A program made the position numbers and the translations under genes. Below the pieces are notes generated by a model. That model was given only the letters and a program-made list of their open reading frames with translations, made no database searches and was not told the origin of the DNA. From positions 1-35,460 of the forward strand of contig NZ_JBDIAQ010000022.1 in assembly GCF_039812505.1 (NCBI RefSeq): a stretch of 35,460 nt of DNA. Direction: 5' to 3'. The stretch comes from Intrasporangium_A sp039812505. GTDB lineage: Bacteria; Actinomycetota; Actinomycetes; Actinomycetales; Dermatophilaceae. This document shows, piece by piece, positions 7,394 through 15,702 of the stretch. Positions within the stretch are counted from its first letter, which is position 1. Every line of letters begins with the position of its first letter.

Positions 7394-8806
7394 CTAGCCC
7401 GAGCGCCCCGAGATCCGGTCCGCGACGGCCGCGACCAGCGACGTGCGCGCCGTACGGGAGCCACGCTCGTGGCGGTCGGCGAGGCGGTATGCGGCATACA
7501 GTCCGCGGACGCCCAGCCAGCGCAGCGGCTCCGGCTCCCAGCGACGCACGGTGTGGCCCACCCACGGCAGGGTCACCAGCTCGGTGTCGCGCGCCAGGAC
7601 CAGGTCGGCGAGGGTGCGGCCGGCGAGGTTGGTCGAGGCGACGCCGTGCCCGACGTACCCGCCGGCGTGTCCGAGACCGGTGGCCCGGTCGAGGGCGACC
7701 GAGGCGCACCAGTCGCGCGGTACCCCGAGCACTCCGGACCAGGCGTGGTCGATGCCGACCCCGCGCGCGGCCGGGAACAGCCTGCCGAGCACCTCGCGCA
7801 GCTGCTCGACCGTGTCGCCGAGCGTCTCGCCCCGAGCGTCCCGGCCCGAGCCGTACCGGTACGGCACTGCCCGGCCGCCCAGCGCGATGCGGCCGTCCCG
7901 GGTCTGCTGCACGTAGGCGAACGCGTGTGCCTCGTCGGAGAGCAGCTCCGCCCCGCGCCAGCCGATCTCGTCCCAGACTCCGCTCGGCAGCGGCTCGGTC
8001 ACGACCATGCTGCTCGCCATCGGCAGCCACTCGCGCCGATGCCCCTCGAGTCCGGACGTGAACCCCTCGAGTGCGCGCAGCACGAACTGCGCGCGCACGG
8101 TGCCGTGCCTGGTCACCGCCTGACCCGGACGGAGCTGCACGACCTCGGTCCCCTCGGCGATCGTCACTCCGGAGCGCTCGACCACCTGCGCGAGGCCACG
8201 GGCCAGTCGCGCCGGATGGATGCGCGCACAGTGCGGGCTGTAGAGCGCGCCGCTTGCCGCCGGGATCCGCACGCGTTCGCCGAGCTGCGCCGCGTCGATG
8301 AGCTGCAGGTCCTCGGAGGCCCACCCGTGCGCGCGCAGGTGCGGCAGCCGCTCGGCCAGGCGGCGCTGCTGGGCCGGGTTGGTCGCGACCTGCAGGTAGC
8401 CGTCCTTGACGACGTGCGCGTCGATCCCCTCGCGCGCGGCCACGGCGATGACCTCGTCGACGGTCGCGAACATGGCCCGCTGCAGCCGGACCGCAGCCTC
8501 GGTACCGCGCGACCGGGCATACCGGCCGAGCTGTCCCGGCGGCTCGGCGCTGAGCCAGCCGCCGTTGCGCCCCGAGGCGCCGAAGCCGGCGAACTCCTTC
8601 TCGAGCACGACGATGCGCAGGTCGGGCTGGTGCGCCTTGAGGTAGTAAGCGGTCCACAGCCCGGTGTACCCGGCGCCCACGATCGCGACATCCGCCTCGA
8701 GGTCACCCGGCAGCGGCGCCCGGCGCGCCGGCTCTCCGAGGTCACGCCACCAGTACGAGATCCCACCGTCGACGAAGCGGGCCGTCGGTGCGAAGTCACC
8801 GCTCAC
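7394..8806 (-). CDS. FAD-dependent amine/D-amino-acid oxidase family protein (PuuB-like)
   Basis: A 470-residue DAO-fold flavoprotein. The FAD-binding Rossmann motif VAIVGAGYTGL lies at about residues 40-50, after the SYWWRDLG segment common in gamma-glutamylputrescine oxidase relatives. GASGRNGGW, which contacts the flavin, follows at about 85. The GTG at 8806 has GGGAGGAGGG upstream. Family members oxidise amines with O2, giving an aldehyde, H2O2 and ammonia. Convergent with potDABC, so the likely substrate is the imported polyamine or its glutamylated form (inference). No PuuA or PuuC homologue is in view, so a complete Puu pathway is not shown here. Confidence 0.85.
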   Translation of the reverse strand: MSGDFAPTARFVDGGISYWWRDLGEPARRAPLPGDLEADVAIVGAGYTGLWTAYYLKAHQPDLRIVVLEKEFAGFGASGRNGGWLSAEPPGQLGRYARSRGTEAAVRLQRAMFATVDEVIAVAAREGIDAHVVKDGYLQVATNPAQQRRLAERLPHLRAHGWASEDLQLIDAAQLGERVRIPAASGALYSPHCARIHPARLARGLAQVVERSGVTIAEGTEVVQLRPGQAVTRHGTVRAQFVLRALEGFTSGLEGHRREWLPMASSMVVTEPLPSGVWDEIGWRGAELLSDEAHAFAYVQQTRDGRIALGGRAVPYRYGSGRDARGETLGDTVEQLREVLGRLFPAARGVGIDHAWSGVLGVPRDWCASVALDRATGLGHAGGYVGHGVASTNLAGRTLADLVLARDTELVTLPWVGHTVRRWEPEPLRWLGVRGLYAAYRLADRHERGSRTARTSLVAAVADRISGRSG

Positions 8807-8947
8807 GCGCCCTCCTCCCGGTCCTCGAGGCAGCCGACCGCACGTCCTGCTGCACCACCCAGAGGGTATGCCGCCCACGGGCCTTCGCGCGCGAGGGCCC
8901 ACTCGGCCGGGGCGGGCTCGCGTCGGCGGGGATGGAAGGATGGGGCA

Positions 8948-10825
8948 GTGGGTAAGCGAGGGAACAGGCGCAGGAGCGGGGATGCCCGGCTGCGGGTGGT
9001 GCACAGCGACGAGACGCGCCAGCGAGTCGAGGTCGAGGCGGAGCTGCAGCCGCTGATGCAGGAGATCCGCAGCCGGATGCGCGCCGACGACCCGATGACA
9101 CTGCTCGCCTTCGTCTCGTCCCTGGTCGCCGCCACCGACGGGCGGCACGGCTTCGAGGACCACTCGGCGGTCGCCCTGGACGACCTGGTCGACTCGTTCA
9201 TCGACATCGACCTCGCCGAGACGACCGCGGCGCTGCGCGTGCTCGCGGCGATGGCGCCCGACGAGGCGCGGCGCGCCCGGATCGCCAGTGCACTGCAGCG
9301 ACGCCGGCAGCCCGTGCCGCGCTGGCTCACCGACCTGTCCGAGACCGCCGTGACCCGGGTGGCACGGGTGTCCTTCCCCGGCGAGCCGGGGCAGAACTTC
9401 CTGCTCGAGATCCGCTGGCCCGGCGGCGGCCTGACCACCTACGTCGTCTACGACGAGGGCCTGGGCCGCGGGGTCAAGGACGCCTTCCCCACGGACGAGT
9501 CGCTCGCCGGGCTCACCGACCGGATGCGACTGGCCCCGCCCGCCGGTGCGCTGCTGACCTCGAGCGAGCTCGACCTGGCCACCGCCCGGGCCACCATCGA
9601 GCAGGGGCTGGTCGACGGCGCCGACCGGCCGGTCGACGAGGAGAACGAGACCTGGCCCGGGGGGCGCCCGATCGTCGAGTGGCTGCTCACCCTCATGCCC
9701 GCCGGCGGCACCCCACACCCCTCGACCACCTCGCTGCCGGACCTCCCGGAGGGGCTGCTCGGCCCGGGTGCCGGCATCGACCCCGAGGAGGTCATCGACG
9801 ACTTCGCCGTCTCGCGTGAGGCGGCCGCGATCGGCTTCGACACCGATGACGTCCACGACGACGCGGCGATCACGGCCGTGGTCGAGTTCGCGTGCATGCT
9901 GGGCATGCGCGACCCGCTCGACTGGGACGCCGAGCGCGTCCACGAGCTGCTCGACGAGTACCTGCCCGCGGTGGTGCTGCCGGACCCGCAGACGGCACGA
10001 CGCCTCGGCTCCGTCCTGGAGGCCTACCTGAAGTGGGGCTCGGCCCGGCAGGGCCGCACGGGTCGGCAGCAGGGCGCGCTGGTCCGGGCCGCTCGGTCCG
10101 CGATGCCCGACTACCTGGCGGTCGCCCAGTCCCCCCAGGCGCAGGCGCTGCGCCAGGCGCTCGCCGACTACGAGGACCTCACCGAGATGTGGGAGGGCTT
10201 CGGCATCGCCGTCATCGGTGAGGGCACGGAGGACGATGCCGACCTGACGTTCGGGGCGGCCTCGACCGACGAGCTCTTCGGGGCCACGCTGCTGGACAGC
10301 CTCGCCCGTCAGGTCGGCGGTCCGGGGGCGCTCGACACCCTCGACGACGCGGCCCTGCCCGACGAGGAGCTCGACCTGTCCAGCGTGCCGACAGACACGC
10401 ATGACCGCGTGCGCGAGGTCCAGTCCCTCGTCGACGCCTTCGCCGAGCAGTCGTTCGGCGTGGAGCTGCGCACCGCGGCACGGCGGTTCCTGGCCCGCGC
10501 CGCGGCCGGCGACCCGGCCATCTTCCGGCGGGCGAGCCGTGCCGACACCGCCGCGGCCGCGGTCGCCTGGATCGTCGCGCGCGGCAACCATCTCGTCGGC
10601 ACGCCGGACGCGTCGATGACGGTGCGTGAGCTGACGGACTTCTTCGGCGTCAAGGGCAGCCCCATCAGCCGCGCCCAGGCGTTCCTGAAGGCGGTCGACA
10701 CGAGCCGGTACACCACCGGGACGCCGGTCCTGGGCACGGCCGACCTGCTGGTCAGCTCGACCCGGTCGACCATCATCGACCTGCGCGACCGGGCGGCCAC
10801 GGGGCTGCCTCGCGGCCCGTTCTGA
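8948..10825 (+). CDS. Uncharacterised protein with C-terminal cyclin/TFIIB-like (DUF6398-type) domain
   Basis: A 625-residue acidic, soluble protein. The GTG at 8948 is chosen because AAGGA lies upstream and the protein-like composition begins here; the frame is open further upstream only as a shadow of the oxidase. Residues about 1-200 are helical with many Asp/Glu. The C-terminus (about 500-610) has a helix-rich block (ELRTAARRFLARAA...AAAAVAWIVARGNHL...VRELTDFFGVKGSPISRAQ) that looks like the cyclin/TFIIB fold, as in DUF6398 proteins; the domain name is from memory. No catalytic motif seen. It converges on the pRiA4b ORF-3 gene across a shared hairpin. Function unknown. Confidence 0.7.
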   Translation: MGKRGNRRRSGDARLRVVHSDETRQRVEVEAELQPLMQEIRSRMRADDPMTLLAFVSSLVAATDGRHGFEDHSAVALDDLVDSFIDIDLAETTAALRVLAAMAPDEARRARIASALQRRRQPVPRWLTDLSETAVTRVARVSFPGEPGQNFLLEIRWPGGGLTTYVVYDEGLGRGVKDAFPTDESLAGLTDRMRLAPPAGALLTSSELDLATARATIEQGLVDGADRPVDEENETWPGGRPIVEWLLTLMPAGGTPHPSTTSLPDLPEGLLGPGAGIDPEEVIDDFAVSREAAAIGFDTDDVHDDAAITAVVEFACMLGMRDPLDWDAERVHELLDEYLPAVVLPDPQTARRLGSVLEAYLKWGSARQGRTGRQQGALVRAARSAMPDYLAVAQSPQAQALRQALADYEDLTEMWEGFGIAVIGEGTEDDADLTFGAASTDELFGATLLDSLARQVGGPGALDTLDDAALPDEELDLSSVPTDTHDRVREVQSLVDAFAEQSFGVELRTAARRFLARAAAGDPAIFRRASRADTAAAAVAWIVARGNHLVGTPDASMTVRELTDFFGVKGSPISRAQAFLKAVDTSRYTTGTPVLGTADLLVSSTRSTIIDLRDRAATGLPRGPF

Positions 10826-10862
10826 AGCCGCCAGCCGCCCCCGGCCGACCGGGCCCTGGTCC

Positions 10863-10902
10863 GTGCGTGGTTGTGGTTGCCCTGGCGACCACAACCGCGC
10901 AC
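10863..10902. terminator. Strong hairpin between convergent genes
   Basis: GTGCG-T-GGTTGTGGT (10863-10877) pairs with ACCACAACC-G-CGCAC (10888-10902), a 15-bp stem including one U-G wobble, with a ten-base loop. It lies 37 bases after one stop and 56 before the other, and probably ends both transcripts. Its arm ACCACAACCGCG loosely resembles the dispersed CCACGACAACTGCG repeats. Confidence 0.6.
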
Positions 10903-10958
10903 AACGCCGACGGGGCACCACGGCAACCCGCAGCACCGCCCACCCGCCGCAGCACCGC

Positions 10959-12440
10959 TCAGTCGACCGCAGCCAGCGCAGCCAGGGCCATCCGGGCCGC
11001 CAGCTGCGTCTCGTCACCCCGGTCGCCCACCGTGCGCAGCATCTGCCCGAGCAGACCGATGGTGGCCGCGGCGGCGTGCCACACGTCGACGTCCTGCAGC
11101 ACGCCGTAGTCCTCCCGGCGCCAGCCGCAGACTTCCAGCACGCGGCATACCGACTCCAGGACGGGGTCGCGTGGCCCCAGGTGCCGTCTCCACCGGCCGC
11201 CGGCCACCGCGACGAGCACGAGCAGCGTCGCGATCCGGTCGAACCCCTTCAACCCGGAGGTGAGGCGGCCCAGGACGTGGGAGAGCAGCCGCTGGGGGTC
11301 GTCGCGGACCTTCCGGGCCGTGGCCGTCGGCGTCAGGCTGCCCCGGGCCTTGCGCAGCAACCCGAGTCGGGTGGCCCCCGCGCGCAGCTCGAGCACGGGC
11401 CACATCTGGTTCTCCCGGTTGCCCATGCCGTACCACTCGTGGTCGGGGTCGAGGGCGGCGCAGACCTGCGCGACGACCCGCGGCGGCAGGTAGCCGGCAG
11501 TCGTCAGCGCCAGCCCGTCGCCGACGGCGTCGAGCAGCACCCGGAACGGCGTGGTCAGCGCGTCGGCCTCCTCGGGGGTGAAACCGGTCGACGCGGCCCA
11601 GCCGGGCGCCGCCAGCCAGTCGTCCAGCTCGAAGCGGGCCGGCCGCGACAGCGCGGCGATCACCTCGACCAGCTCACGCGGCAGCTGTCCGAGCGCGGTC
11701 TCGGTGTCCCGCGGCGCGAGCCGGGCCAGGGCGGCGTTGGCCTCGTCGAGGTCGAACCGGTCGGGGTCCCAGCCGTCGGGCAGCCAGCCGCGCAGCTCCT
11801 CGGCCGAGATGCCCAGCTCGGGCAGTCGCGCGGGGGCGTAGCCGCTGCGCACCCACGCGGCCATCTCCTCGTAGCCCCCGACCCCGCCGACGTCCTCCGG
11901 TGGGCACGCCCGCTCCCCCGCCACACAGGCCAGGGGGTATGCCGCCGAGCTCCCGTCGGCGGGCCCTCCCGCTCCGGGCGTGGCCGGCCCGCCGGGCCCG
12001 GCCGGTGCGGGCATCGGGCCGACCGCCTCGAGGGTGAGGGTGTGGGTCCACGAGTCGCCGAAGTCGTACTCGTAGGTGAGCGTGTCGCCGGGCGTGCGCA
12101 GCAGCTGGTCGAGCCTGGCCGCGGTCTCGGGCGTTCCGCCCTCGCCCTCCTCGGCGACGTCGAACTCGGTGACGAAGTGGGGCAGGCTGTACGGGTTCTC
12201 CCCGGGGGTGAAGCGGTGCAGGTGGCACTCCTGCCAGCCCATGGCCTGCTGGATCGCGTCGTGCACCCGGGCGAGGTCGAGCTCACCGGGGATCGTGAGG
12301 CGCCGCCACACCTCGGGGTCGGTGTGGCGCAGCGAGAGGTGGACCGTGAGCAGCACCGGCTCGGCCGGCGGCTCCGGCAGCTCGATGGGCGGGTTCCGCG
12401 GCGGCCAGGTGTGCTCGGCCGACCCGGGTGTGCCGGTCAC
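10959..12440 (-). CDS. Plasmid pRiA4b ORF-3 family protein
   Basis: A 493-residue protein. Residues about 25-240 match the pRiA4b ORF-3 (IS1096 TnpR-like passenger) domain: VHLSLRHTDPEVWRRLTIPG, then LHDAIQQAMGW-type and HLHRF segments, the YEYDFGDSWTHTLTLE block, and CVAGERACPPEDVGGVGGYEE near 240. This domain is common as a stand-alone chromosomal gene and does not by itself mark a transposon; none is visible here. The C-terminal half is an additional helical region of unknown role. GTG start at 12440 with only a weak AGGCGG upstream. Convergent with the DUF6398-type gene; the long conserved C-terminal part suggests a cellular rather than mobile function. Confidence 0.8.
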   Translation of the reverse strand: MTGTPGSAEHTWPPRNPPIELPEPPAEPVLLTVHLSLRHTDPEVWRRLTIPGELDLARVHDAIQQAMGWQECHLHRFTPGENPYSLPHFVTEFDVAEEGEGGTPETAARLDQLLRTPGDTLTYEYDFGDSWTHTLTLEAVGPMPAPAGPGGPATPGAGGPADGSSAAYPLACVAGERACPPEDVGGVGGYEEMAAWVRSGYAPARLPELGISAEELRGWLPDGWDPDRFDLDEANAALARLAPRDTETALGQLPRELVEVIAALSRPARFELDDWLAAPGWAASTGFTPEEADALTTPFRVLLDAVGDGLALTTAGYLPPRVVAQVCAALDPDHEWYGMGNRENQMWPVLELRAGATRLGLLRKARGSLTPTATARKVRDDPQRLLSHVLGRLTSGLKGFDRIATLLVLVAVAGGRWRRHLGPRDPVLESVCRVLEVCGWRREDYGVLQDVDVWHAAAATIGLLGQMLRTVGDRGDETQLAARMALAALAAVD

Positions 12441-12621
12441 CGGTTCGCCGCCTGGCGGTCGGTCGGCCGGAGAGGCCGCGTGCGAAACGGCGGGGGGACC
12501 GTCGTCCGGGCCCGTCCATGCCGGAGACGGTGATCGATAGCCATTGGTGGAGCATAGGCGGGCGCGGACCGCGCACCCGTCTCCCCCGACCGCCGGATCA
12601 GGGGCCTGACGTCGGCTCCGC

Positions 12622-13776
12622 TCATAACGACCTGGCCACCAGTTCCTTCATGATCTCGTTGGTCCCGCCGTAGATCTTCTGCACCCGGGCGGCGGCGAAC
12701 ATCCGCGCGATCGGGTACTCCATCATGTAGCCGTAGCCGCCGAAGACCTGCAGGCACCGGTCGACGACCTTGTTCTGGACGTCGGTGCACCAGAACTTCG
12801 CGAGCGAGGCACCGGCGGCGTCGAGCTCACCGGCGACGTGGCGGCCGATGCAGCTGTCGACCAGGGTGCGGGCGGCCAGAGCATCGGCGGCGCACTCCGC
12901 CAGGACGAACCGGGTGTTCTGGAAGGACAGCAGACTCTGCCCGAACGCCTCGCGCTCCTTGGCGTAGGCGATCGTGAGCCGGACCGCGCTCTCGGCGCCG
13001 GCAGCCGCCGACACGGCGATGATGAGCCGCTCCTGGGGCAGCTGCTCCATGAGCTGGACGAACCCACGGCCCTCGACCCCGCCAAGCACGTTGGCCACCG
13101 GGACGCGCATGTCGACGAACGACAGCTCGCGGGTGTCCTGCCCCTGCATTCCGATCTTCTCGAGGACGCGGCCGCGTTCGAGGCCGGCCAGGCCGTCGGT
13201 CTCGGCGACGAGAAGAGAGATCCCCCTGGCCCCCGGCTCGTCGCTCGTGCGGGCCACGATGACGAGCAGGCCGCAGTGGGTCCCGTTGGAGATGAAGGTC
13301 TTCGACCCGTTGACAACGAAGTCGTCACCATCGCGGACGGCCCGCGTCCGCACCCGCTGCAGATCGGACCCCGTCGTCGGCTCGGTCATCGCGATGGCAC
13401 CGACGAGGTCGCCCGACGCCATGCCGGGCAGCCACCGCCGCTTCTGCTCCTCGGTGCCGAAGGCTTCGACGTAGTGGGCGACGATCGTGCTGTGCACGCT
13501 GTTGGCCCAGGCGTCGTCGACCGCCCGCGCCTGCTCCGCAGCGATGACCGCCTCGTGGGCGAAGGTCCCGCCGCCACCGCCGTACTCCTCGGGGATGCTG
13601 ATGCACAGCAGCCCGGCCCGGCCGGCCGCCCGCCAGAAGTCCCGGTCCACCATGTGCTGCTCGGCGAACCGGCTCTGGTGCGGCACGAGCTCCTTGTCGA
13701 GGAAGGTCCGGGCCAGGTGCTGCAGGTCCACCAGCTCGTCGGTCAGCCAAGGTGACCGGTAGTCGTCGAGGATCAT
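12622..13776 (-). CDS. Acyl-CoA dehydrogenase, long-chain (LCAD) type
   Basis: A 384-residue flavoenzyme for the first step of acyl-CoA beta-oxidation. It has the N-terminal helical domain, the flavin/substrate segment AMTEPTTGSDLQ (129-140), the beta-domain NGSKTFISNG, and the C-terminal FGGYGYMMEYPIARMFAAAR. The usual catalytic glutamate in the IYEGTxEI motif is replaced (IYGGTNEIMKEL). Instead a glutamate lies in LPQERLIIA (Glu249), the position used by mammalian long-chain and isovaleryl-CoA dehydrogenases, and the IYGGTNEIMKEL ending is the one seen in LCAD. This predicts a long or branched-chain acyl substrate. ATG at 13776 with AGGAAG upstream. The electron acceptor should be ETF, not encoded here. 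Confidence 0.92.
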   Translation of the reverse strand: MILDDYRSPWLTDELVDLQHLARTFLDKELVPHQSRFAEQHMVDRDFWRAAGRAGLLCISIPEEYGGGGGTFAHEAVIAAEQARAVDDAWANSVHSTIVAHYVEAFGTEEQKRRWLPGMASGDLVGAIAMTEPTTGSDLQRVRTRAVRDGDDFVVNGSKTFISNGTHCGLLVIVARTSDEPGARGISLLVAETDGLAGLERGRVLEKIGMQGQDTRELSFVDMRVPVANVLGGVEGRGFVQLMEQLPQERLIIAVSAAAGAESAVRLTIAYAKEREAFGQSLLSFQNTRFVLAECAADALAARTLVDSCIGRHVAGELDAAGASLAKFWCTDVQNKVVDRCLQVFGGYGYMMEYPIARMFAAARVQKIYGGTNEIMKELVARSL

Positions 13777-13824
13777 CGCAACATCTTCCTACCGAGCGGT
13801 TCCGGCCCGGCGGCATACGACGGC

Positions 13825-14295
13825 TCAGGCGTGCCGGTGCCGGCGGTGCCGGTGCGGGGCGCCGGGGCCCTCGTAGCCCTGGGTGACCATCCCCCACCAC
13901 GTCACCGGGATGACGACGAACGAGACGAGCGCGCCCAGCACCAGGATGCCCTGCACCACGCTGGCCCAGGCCCCGTCGGACAACGCGAACGGGAAGTCCC
14001 GGATCAGTCTGGTGAAGGCGAGCATCGCGAACATCGCGATGACCAGGTGCGCGGTCAGGCGCAGACCCCGCGTGTCGGCGAACAGGAAGGCCACGTTGAA
14101 GGCGATCACCGCCCAGAGGACGAAGTCGACCGCGCCGAGGCTGTAGGTCATGCTGCTCGTCAGGAACGGCAGCGAGGACCAGGCCGGCCAGAAGTTGAGG
14201 ATCAGGAAGAGCCCGAACGCGACGAGTGCCGTGATCCCGCTGATGAGGCGCCGCCGCGACGAGGGGGCTCGGGGAGCTTGTTCGAGTGCTTGCAT
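13825..14295 (-). CDS. Four-helix membrane protein (paralogue of 1860-2300)
   Basis: About 156 residues with four predicted transmembrane helices and a C-terminal His/Arg-rich tail (HRHRRHRHA) that could bind metal or nucleic acid, or simply be basic. Starts at 14295, 14319 and a TTG at 14340 are all in frame. I use 14295 because TATACC lies six bases upstream as a possible -10 element for a leaderless message, but this is weak. The LN..P.W..LPFL motif, the NV after helix 2 and the FPF segment match the protein at 1860-2300. Divergent from the TMEM175-type channel. No known function. Confidence 0.65.
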   Translation of the reverse strand: MQALEQAPRAPSSRRRLISGITALVAFGLFLILNFWPAWSSLPFLTSSMTYSLGAVDFVLWAVIAFNVAFLFADTRGLRLTAHLVIAMFAMLAFTRLIRDFPFALSDGAWASVVQGILVLGALVSFVVIPVTWWGMVTQGYEGPGAPHRHRRHRHA

Positions 14296-14316
14296 AGTTC
14301 CGGTATACCCACCCGA

Positions 14317-14322
14317 CATAAT
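14317..14322 (+). promoter_or_regulatory. Candidate -10 element (CATAAT) for the TMEM175-type gene
   Basis: CATAAT matches five of six consensus bases and ends eight bases before the GTG start at 14331, consistent with a leaderless transcript. The region is shared with the divergent four-helix membrane gene. No clear -35. Confidence 0.35.
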
Positions 14323-14330
14323 GATCTGCT

Positions 14331-14924
<594 letters not shown>

Positions 14925-14950
14925 GCCCGCCTGCTCGGCGGCGTCGGGCG

Positions 14951-14984
14951 CCACGAAAACCCACCACGAACACAGTTCTCGTGG
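14951..14984. repeat. Degenerate copy of the CCACGA inverted repeat
   Basis: CCACGAAAAC (14951-14960) and CCACGAACAC (14963-14972) precede GTTCTCGTGG (14975-14984), the same arms as in the array at 86-238, with one mismatch in the stem. It lies 26 bases after the TMEM175-type stop codon, again in intergenic DNA, and may help end that transcript. Confidence 0.5.
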
Positions 14985-15121
14985 CCCACACCCGTCAGAC
15001 GGTATGCCGCCCACCGCAGTTGCGCCCACCGCGCCGGCGTGCGCATCCTCCCGTGGCCAGCAGAGGCGGCCTCGGTCGAGCAGAGTCCGAACAGTGTCCG
15101 AACAGTGACGCAAACGGCCCG

Positions 15122-15139
15122 GCCGGCGTTTCCGCCGGC
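15122..15139 (-). terminator. Terminator hairpin of tRNA-Arg
   Basis: On the minus strand GCCGGCG-GAAA-CGCCGGC forms a seven-base-pair stem closed by a GNRA tetraloop. It lies about 30 bases downstream of the tRNA 3' end, with a second small hairpin (GCAGC/GCTGC, 15143-15155) between. No T tract. Confidence 0.5.
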
Positions 15140-15169
15140 TGGGCAGCTTGGCTGCTTCTTGTTCCGTTG

Positions 15170-15242
15170 CGCACCCGAAGGGATTCGAACCCCTAACCTT
15201 CTGATCCGTAGTCAGATGCTCTATCCGTTGAGCTACGGGTGC
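15170..15242 (-). tRNA. tRNA-Arg(ACG)
   Basis: A 73-nucleotide cloverleaf on the minus strand. The acceptor stem GCACCCG pairs with CGGGTGC, with discriminator G. The anticodon arm TCTGA-CTACGGA-TCAGA gives anticodon ACG, and the T loop is GGTTCGAATCC. The 3' CCA is not encoded. The ACG wobble A is normally deaminated to inosine, reading CGU/CGC/CGA. An open frame on the plus strand over this gene is the well-known tRNA artefact. Confidence 0.97.
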
Positions 15243-15702
15243 GGGCCCGACGCGCGTACCGCCACGTCGGGACGATCAGTCACCTTAGCGCGTCCGTGCC
15301 GCCCGCACGAAATCAGGGTATGCCGTCGGGCCGGCCCGCCGCCCCACCCGCACCTTCCGGGGGCCGCCCCACCGCACCTTCTGGGGCCGGTCCCGCCAAG
15401 GGCTCGCAACCTCGGCGAGGCAAGGCCACGCCCGGTGGAGAAGCCGGCCCGGCGGCATACAGCGTTGAAAATCCTGCAAGAAGACGACACGTCGACGTCG
15501 GATTCCTTGCGGCGCCGTGGGCTTGTGATCGGACTCACCAGCAGGCCAGTACGTGAGCGCCGAACGGTAAGAACTCGTGGCGTACCGTGAACCCATCACG
15601 TCACGTGTTCACCATGTGGACACCCATCGGCCGTTCGCAGGTGAACAGTACCGGCACGAGGTGGTGCGGCGGGCACCACCAGCAAGGGATGAGGTTCATA
15701 AG
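15243..15702. other. 460-bp intergenic region before pckG
   Basis: No convincing gene. It holds two near-identical adjacent blocks of GCCCCACC(C)GCACCTTC followed by CGGGGGCC or TGGGGCC (about 15340-15364 and 15365-15388), and two copies of the GTATGCC word (15318-15324; 15454-15460 as GGCGGCATAC). An A/T-rich patch around 15462-15483 contains TTGAAA, a possible -35 element, without a good -10 at the right distance. The pckG promoter should lie here. Confidence 0.5.

Noticed and set aside
7394..11017. One 1,207-codon open frame on the minus strand
   Set aside because: Only 7394-8806 is the real oxidase. The upstream part is an Asp/Gly/Arg-rich shadow of the plus-strand gene at 8948-10825.
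10959..12440. Transposon-associated gene (IS1096 TnpR-like) as evidence of a mobile element
   Set aside because: No transposase, no terminal inverted repeats or target duplications seen, and codon use matches the surroundings; the family is often chromosomal.
15039..15590. Open frame on the plus strand over the tRNA-Arg
   Set aside because: It contains the well-known PEGIRTPNLLIRSQMLYPLSYG-type translation of a reverse-strand tRNA; the rest has no protein-like composition.
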